A stretch of DNA of 18,333 nt, taken from positions 1 through 18,333 of the forward strand of contig JANNEN010000088.1 in NCBI GenBank assembly GCA_031378715.1. The letters are read 5' to 3'. Below, one piece after another: positions 14,191-18,333 of the stretch (position 1 is the first letter of the stretch; every line of letters starts with the position of its first letter). The position numbers were made by a program, and so were the translations under genes. Below the pieces are notes generated by a model. That model saw only the letters and a program-made list of their open reading frames with translations. It had not been told where the DNA came from and searched no databases. Origin of the DNA: Emticicia sp031378715 (lineage in GTDB: Bacteria; Bacteroidota; Bacteroidia; Cytophagales; Spirosomataceae).

Positions 14191-14322
14191 TGTGGAGCTG
14201 GATTAAAAGTTACGTTTTGAGTAAAGACAACAGAATACCGTTGCTCAAAGAGAGCAAGAATTGATTTTAGGGTTTACTTTTTGGTATTACGCAACAATTA
14301 ACTCAAAATAACGCAAAAAGCG

Positions 14323-14380
14323 TTGTACAATTATACAAGATAGTGTTGTAAAATACAACAAATTTTGATGTATTTTACAA
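14323..14380. promoter_or_regulatory. Cluster of TTGTA/TACAA operator-like dyads
   Basis: Three dyads lie within 58 bases: TTGTA-N6-TACAA (14323-14338), GTTGTA-AAA-TACAAC (14345-14359) and TGTA-TTT-TACA (14369-14379). The last two also nest in a perfect 12-bp inverted repeat (TTGTAAAATACA at 14346-14357 with its complement at 14369-14380, 11-base spacer). They sit 130-200 bases from the XRE regulator and the peptide E gene, which diverge. This is the pattern of a cooperative repressor operator. The rest of the 14191-14522 gap holds only a directly repeated ACCGAAAAGCC (14435-14445 and 14473-14483). Confidence 0.6.
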
Positions 14381-14522
14381 TACTATTTTTTTGGATAAGC
14401 CAAAAATACCATGAATATTTGCCTAAATTTATACACCGAAAAGCCGGCAGAAGTGTACAGATTTGGGCGATAACCGAAAAGCCAATAATAGAGTAGGTGC
14501 GTTTACTAAATTTTATATTAAA

Positions 14523-14747
14523 ATGAAAACACTTAAACTTGATGAATTATGCTTGATTCAAGGGGGAACCTGTACTGCTTCGCAATACATTGCACATCTC
14601 AATGATATACCGCTTTGGTTGATGGCATTAGGACTTCCTGGTGCAGCTGCTTGGGGTATAACAGTCTTATATAGTCGATGTGGAGGGAGTATTGAGGCTT
14701 ATGTTGATAATGGTGGTGGTAGTGATGGTGAGGATAACCATTTCTGA
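14523..14747 (+). CDS. GG-leader bacteriocin-like peptide precursor E
   Basis: A 74-residue precursor with a short 15-residue leader, MKTLKLDELCLIQGG, and GG at 14-15 for C39 cleavage. The mature part (59 residues) has only two cysteines, Cys17 at its second residue and Cys53, enclosing a hydrophobic stretch rich in small residues (IPLWLMALGLPGAAAWG) that could enter membranes. It ends in a flexible acidic tail with GGGSDGED. This looks more like a pore-forming class II-type bacteriocin than the 6-Cys peptides on the left. ATG 14523 is chosen because the in-frame GTG or ATG-like extension from 14463 would add 20 residues ahead of a complete leader. The right-hand C39 exporter is its likely transporter. 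Confidence 0.78.
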   Translation: MKTLKLDELCLIQGGTCTASQYIAHLNDIPLWLMALGLPGAAAWGITVLYSRCGGSIEAYVDNGGGSDGEDNHF

Positions 14748-14770
14748 CCACTTACATCTTTTTAACCCAA

Positions 14771-14838
14771 ATTAAGAACAAGTATTTGGTAACTTGAGCA
14801 TTTTGATACAATATCTTCACCACTTATTTGTTCTTAAT
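14771..14838 (+). promoter_or_regulatory. Long-loop hairpin after peptide E
   Basis: ATTAAGAACAA (14771-14781) and its perfect complement TTGTTCTTAAT (14828-14838) extend inward by three more pairs, including one G-U, to 14-bp arms around a 40-base loop. It follows the peptide E stop by 23 bases and precedes the barrel-like gene at 14881. As with peptides A, B and D, the hairpin may separate precursor from accessory-gene expression. Confidence 0.5.
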
Positions 14839-14880
14839 CTCAGATATATTCGTATTTTTTTGAAATCACCTAATAGTATT

Positions 14881-15447
14881 ATGAAAATCACTATTGTATT
14901 AATCTTATTTATTTTTCTAAAACTTAGTTCATTTGCTCAAACAAATAAGAAACAAATAATGTTGGGCGGAGGAGTTACATATTTAAAAACAAAAAGCCTT
15001 AAAAAGTTTGGGGCAGATCCCCAGTTGGGGTATTTCATACAGAATCGACTATTGGTCGGCACTGGTGTTTCTCCCTTTAATAGTGTAACATATAAAGCAG
15101 GCACTATCACTCAATACACTACAAAAAGAGATACTGTAGATAAATATTTTAAGAATAATGGAACAATAAGCCCATTCATAAAATATTTCATTGGAAAATC
15201 CAAAGTTAGATTATTTATCCAAGATTCATTTGATTTATTTGTTTATCGAACAAATGTTGGAGTGAATGAAGGGAGTGTGAAAAAAATAAATATTGGGAAT
15301 ACGATTTCGGGAGGTTTAGCCTTTTTTTTTACTAAAAGACTTGGTGGAGAAATATCGTATAATCAGCAATTATTTTCGGGTAGATTTGCCGAATTACCTC
15401 TTGAACAATACCCGTACTTAAAATTTGGTGTTGGTCTTTATTTGTAA
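14881..15447 (+). CDS. Small outer-membrane beta-barrel-like protein
   Basis: A 188-residue protein with a clear signal peptide (MKITIVLILFIFLKLSSFAQ). The mature part has alternating short strands with glycine and aromatic residues (IMLGGGVTYLKTKSL, ISGGLAFFFTKRLGGEISYN) and ends with an aromatic-rich strand, YLKFGVGLYL. This is typical of the OMP beta-barrel families that are abundant in Bacteroidota. No plug or porin signature is seen. ATG 14881 is chosen because the in-frame extension from 14794 would run across the hairpin. It lies 13 bases before the multi-pass membrane gene, in the peptide E transcript. A role in release of, or self-protection against, peptide E is possible but inferred only from position. 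Confidence 0.68.
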   Translation: MKITIVLILFIFLKLSSFAQTNKKQIMLGGGVTYLKTKSLKKFGADPQLGYFIQNRLLVGTGVSPFNSVTYKAGTITQYTTKRDTVDKYFKNNGTISPFIKYFIGKSKVRLFIQDSFDLFVYRTNVGVNEGSVKKINIGNTISGGLAFFFTKRLGGEISYNQQLFSGRFAELPLEQYPYLKFGVGLYL

Positions 15448-15460
15448 AAGAAAAACCAAA

Positions 15461-16102
15461 ATGATTTTCATCCCCCAAAATTTCCTAAAACTTTACACGC
15501 TATTCTGTGTTATCGAAATATTCGTATTGTTTACTTTTCAATCAATAATTCTAAATGATGATACCTATTTTTCACTCTTAGAAGAACGCCTAACTTACGA
15601 AAAAATAGAAAAAATGATTAATGACAGTAAGCAAACTCAGTGGGTTGGCTATGTTTTAATACCTTTTATCTATTTTATTAAGGTATCACTAATGGCGATT
15701 ATTCTTTATGTAGGTGTTTTTTTCAGAAATATAAAGGTTAGCTTGAAGGATTTAATGTTTGTATCTTTACTATCTGAGTTTGTGTTTTTGCTATCTACTT
15801 CTATCAAAACCCTATGGTTTCTGTTCATTCAAACAGACTACACCTTACAGAATATTCAGTACTTCTATCCTCTTTCTGCTCTAAATTTACTTGATTATGA
15901 ACAAGTAGATTTATTTTTAGTTTACCCACTCCAAACCCTCAACCTCTTCGAGCTATTATATTGGTTTGTATTGGCTTACGGAATTAGTAAATTAATCAAA
16001 ACAAACTTGGAGGGTGGTATGAAAATAGTTTTGAGCAGCTACGTACCTGCTTTGTTTCTTTGGGTGGTTTTCGTAACATTTCTAACAATCAACATGACCT
16101 AA
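15461..16102 (+). CDS. Multi-pass membrane protein of the peptide E locus
   Basis: A 213-residue protein with about five hydrophobic segments (roughly residues 11-30, 65-85, 98-125, 160-180 and 188-210) and a soluble loop after the first. It has no recognisable catalytic motif and I cannot name a family; it loosely recalls Yip1-like small membrane proteins. The in-frame GTG at 15425 overlaps the preceding gene, whereas ATG 15461 puts the first residues just before the first membrane segment, so the latter is used. Position between the barrel-like gene and the thioredoxin/exporter pair suggests either an immunity protein for peptide E or an accessory factor for export. Confidence 0.68.
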   Translation: MIFIPQNFLKLYTLFCVIEIFVLFTFQSIILNDDTYFSLLEERLTYEKIEKMINDSKQTQWVGYVLIPFIYFIKVSLMAIILYVGVFFRNIKVSLKDLMFVSLLSEFVFLLSTSIKTLWFLFIQTDYTLQNIQYFYPLSALNLLDYEQVDLFLVYPLQTLNLFELLYWFVLAYGISKLIKTNLEGGMKIVLSSYVPALFLWVVFVTFLTINMT

Positions 16103-16167
16103 AACTATGGCGTTATTACTTTATCTTCTACAATTAATGGTCGAACTCTTACAAAACATTCCGTTTT

Positions 16168-16683
16168 ATGCCTTCATTTCGTAAATATATCTTTGTGGCA
16201 GTTGGGCTAATATTTTTGGGACTTATTGGTTATATGGCTTATGGTATCGTTGCTACCGCTCAAAAGAAAAAAGAAATCACTGCCAATACTCAGCAGCTAC
16301 CCAACTTCAAAGCCACGCAATTAGATAAGCATATTTTTGCTTCAAATGAGTTACCCAACAAGCCCACCGTTATCGTTTTTTTCAATACCGAATGTGAGCA
16401 TTGCCAATATGAAGCCAAAGAAATTGCCCAGCATCGTGCAGCCTTTGAAGGTATCAATCTGCTAATGATTTCGAGTGAAGAAACAAGTAAAATCAAGGCA
16501 TTTATTACTAAATATCAACTAATAAACTTCGTAAAACCGCTACAAATGGATATTAAAACAATGGTGGATACCTTCGGGGCGGTCAGTATTCCTACTATAT
16601 TTATCTACGACAAAGACCACCAACTAATAAAGCAATACAAGGGCGAAACCAAAGTAGCATCAATCATCAAGCATATCAAATAA
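16168..16683 (+). CDS. Membrane-anchored TlpA-like thioredoxin
   Basis: A 171-residue protein with an N-terminal membrane anchor (about residues 8-29, FVAVGLIFLGLIGYMAYGI), then a thioredoxin-fold domain with active site CEHC (Cys76, Cys79 in FFNTECEHCQYEAKEI) and cis-Pro motif VSIPTIFIYDKD (Pro142). It should act on the periplasmic side of the inner membrane. It lies 28 bases before the C39 exporter and is probably co-transcribed with it, which fits a role in setting the redox state of peptide E as it leaves the cell. The locus has no VKOR fusion within the window, unlike the left locus. The CEHC dipeptide is uncommon, so whether it oxidises or reduces is uncertain. Confidence 0.87.
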   Translation: MPSFRKYIFVAVGLIFLGLIGYMAYGIVATAQKKKEITANTQQLPNFKATQLDKHIFASNELPNKPTVIVFFNTECEHCQYEAKEIAQHRAAFEGINLLMISSEETSKIKAFITKYQLINFVKPLQMDIKTMVDTFGAVSIPTIFIYDKDHQLIKQYKGETKVASIIKHIK

Positions 16684-16711
16684 TCATTCTTTCAAATCAA
16701 AATTGAGGCTT

Positions 16712-18333
16712 ATGAACAATAAGACTAAGGCTACCTTTGTCCATCAGCAGGGGCAGTCCGACTGTGGCGTGGCGTGTTTGGCATCAATTATTGCTTTTCA
16801 TCAAGGCGAAGCCCAATTAGAATCACTGCGAGAACTAAGCGGCACAACCCAACAAGGCACCACGCTACTGGGGCTGTATCAGTCAGCCCAAAAACTTGGT
16901 TTTGATGCCGAGGGTTGCGAAGCCGAAAGCATCGAAAACCTCGCAGAAGTGACTAATCCTGCTATTCTGCACGTGGTCATTGATGATAAATTACAGCATT
17001 ATGTCGTGTATTATCCTAACCAAAATAAAACTAAATTCACCATTGGAGACCCCGCACAAGGCATTGTAGAACTCAACGGAGAAGAATTAGATAAAATCTG
17101 GCAGTCAAAAACTTTATTGACATTAACCCCGAATGAAAGTTTTGTAAAAGCCAACACCATAAAAGCCCAAAAACGCCAATGGCTCATTGATTTAATAAAA
17201 AAAGATGTCAATATTTTAAGCATCGCCACGGTTATAGGCGTAGTTGTTTCGGTTTTAGGGCTTTCTACGGCTATTTTTTCTCAAAAACTCATTGATGAAA
17301 TCCTGCCCAAACACGATACCAAAAGACTTATTTTGGGCTTGGTGCTACTGTTTTTCCTGCTGCTCGGTCGCTTGGGTTTGTCGTATATCCGAGGATTTTT
17401 CCTGAATCGACAAAGTAGAGATTTCAATAATCGCATCATTGAGCGGTTCTTTGGGGCGATACTGCATTTGCCCAAATCGTTTTTTGATAGCCGAAAAACG
17501 GGCGAATTAGTCGCTCGCATGAATGATACCCGAAGGCTTCAATCGGCAATTAGCCAACTGACGGGTAATCTGATAATCGACTGCTTGGTTGTGGTCATTA
17601 CGTCGGTTTATATTTTCAATTATTCGGTTACGATTGCCATTATTTCTCTCATCAGTATTCCGCTATATGTGCTATTAGTTTGGAAATATTCAAAGCCAAT
17701 TAGGGAGCATCAAAAAAATGTTATGTCGGCTTATGCCCGTACCGAAAGCACTTATATTGACTCAATCAGAGGTATTTCGACCATCAAAACGATGAATCGA
17801 GAGCCTAATTTTGGTGAATTATCAAAAGTTGTTTACGGTTTTTTCCAGAATAAAATCTATGAATTAGGCAGTTTACAAATCAAATTTGGGATTTGGTCTG
17901 AGCTAATTGGTATCATTCTGATAGCGAGTATTTTGGGTTGGTCGTCTTGGTTGGTCGTCAATAAATCAATCCAAATTGGGCAAATGATGGCTATTTTGAC
18001 CATGACAGGCACGATAATTCCCGCAGTTGGGCGTTTGTCGATGGTCAATATTCAGCTACAAGAAGCCAAGGTTGCTTTTGAGCGTATGTTTGAATTTGTG
18101 AGTATCAAGCCCGAATACGAGCCAAAAGAAACCAGCCAAAAAATAAGTTTTGAAAGCCTGATTTGCCAAAATATCAGTTTCAGATTTGCAGGAAGGCGAC
18201 AGTTATTGAGTAATTTTTCTATCGAAGTAAAGCGAGGCGAATTTGTAGCCATCATTGGTGAAAGCGGGTGCGGAAAAAGTACGCTCTTGCAGATTTTACA
18301 GCGATTTTATGGCATTGAATCGGGTAAAGTTTT
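16712..18333 (+). CDS. C39 peptidase-containing ABC exporter (PCAT), cut by right window edge
   Basis: The first 540 residues of a second exporter that should remove GG leaders. The C39 domain is intact: Cys18 in SDCGVACL, His96 in LQHYVVYY and Asp113 in GDPAQG. The membrane domain (about residues 165-440) has six hydrophobic segments and the loop motif LPKSFFDSRKTGELVARMND. The ATPase domain has just begun: Walker A GESGCGKST is at about residues 516-524, and the window ends shortly after. It closes the visible part of the peptide E operon, directly after the anchored thioredoxin. It is clearly different in sequence from the left exporter, so it is not a recent duplicate, and it has no repeat insertion in its linker. 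Peptide E is its expected substrate. Confidence 0.95.
   Translation, partial: MNNKTKATFVHQQGQSDCGVACLASIIAFHQGEAQLESLRELSGTTQQGTTLLGLYQSAQKLGFDAEGCEAESIENLAEVTNPAILHVVIDDKLQHYVVYYPNQNKTKFTIGDPAQGIVELNGEELDKIWQSKTLLTLTPNESFVKANTIKAQKRQWLIDLIKKDVNILSIATVIGVVVSVLGLSTAIFSQKLIDEILPKHDTKRLILGLVLLFFLLLGRLGLSYIRGFFLNRQSRDFNNRIIERFFGAILHLPKSFFDSRKTGELVARMNDTRRLQSAISQLTGNLIIDCLVVVITSVYIFNYSVTIAIISLISIPLYVLLVWKYSKPIREHQKNVMSAYARTESTYIDSIRGISTIKTMNREPNFGELSKVVYGFFQNKIYELGSLQIKFGIWSELIGIILIASILGWSSWLVVNKSIQIGQMMAILTMTGTIIPAVGRLSMVNIQLQEAKVAFERMFEFVSIKPEYEPKETSQKISFESLICQNISFRFAGRRQLLSNFSIEVKRGEFVAIIGESGCGKSTLLQILQRFYGIESGKV

Noticed and set aside
1..18333. tRNA, rRNA or transposase genes
   Set aside because: None recognised on either strand by eye; a tRNAscan or Infernal run would settle small RNAs.

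Overview
The window looks like an AT-rich accessory stretch of a Bacteroidota chromosome, probably of the Cytophagales type. The reasons are a TTG/TAnnTTTG-type promoter, almost no Shine-Dalgarno sequences, a DUF4230-like protein, G/C-rich palindromic repeats of the kind scattered through such genomes, and double-glycine peptides accompanied by C39-peptidase ABC exporters and many thioredoxin-fold proteins. The assignment is by recognition; no search was run.

Layout. Bases 1-9828 form a long block read leftwards: a VKOR-thioredoxin fusion (8191-9828), 6-Cys peptide A (7964-8164), a TlpA-like thioredoxin (6798-7895), 6-Cys peptide B (6520-6717), a second thioredoxin (5177-6430), a structured gap with a promoter (about 4867-5176), a second VKOR-thioredoxin fusion (3241-4866), two-Cys peptides C (2981-3220) and D (2579-2887), a nucleotidyltransferase-like protein (870-2504) and a C39 ABC exporter running off the left edge. 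Bases 10203-14190 hold a more ordinary and visibly more G/C-rich block: an XRE-type regulator, DUF4230, miaA, a secreted unknown protein, a DJ-1/PfpI protein and a second XRE-type regulator. Bases 14523-18333 form a second peptide locus read rightwards: GG-leader peptide E, a small barrel-like protein, a multi-pass membrane protein, a membrane-anchored thioredoxin and a second C39 ABC exporter running off the right edge.

How the genes may work together. Each locus encodes one or more GG-leader precursors with paired cysteines, an exporter that should cut the leader at GG, and oxidoreductases that could make or correct disulfides in the envelope. The most unusual component is the VKOR fusion, present twice. 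It starts with a C39-like domain that has lost the catalytic Cys and His, continues with a VKOR membrane domain carrying the CX7C and CXXC pairs, and ends with a DsbA-like domain. I infer that the dead peptidase domain binds precursor leaders and brings the oxidase to its substrates.

Other structure in the DNA: perfect or near-perfect hairpins follow four of the five precursor genes; a 32-base remnant of a VKOR gene end lies upstream of peptide B; an operator-like dyad cluster precedes peptide E; repeat units have entered the coding frames of the left exporter and miaA; and a roughly 240-base multi-stem element lies between the two halves of the left locus.
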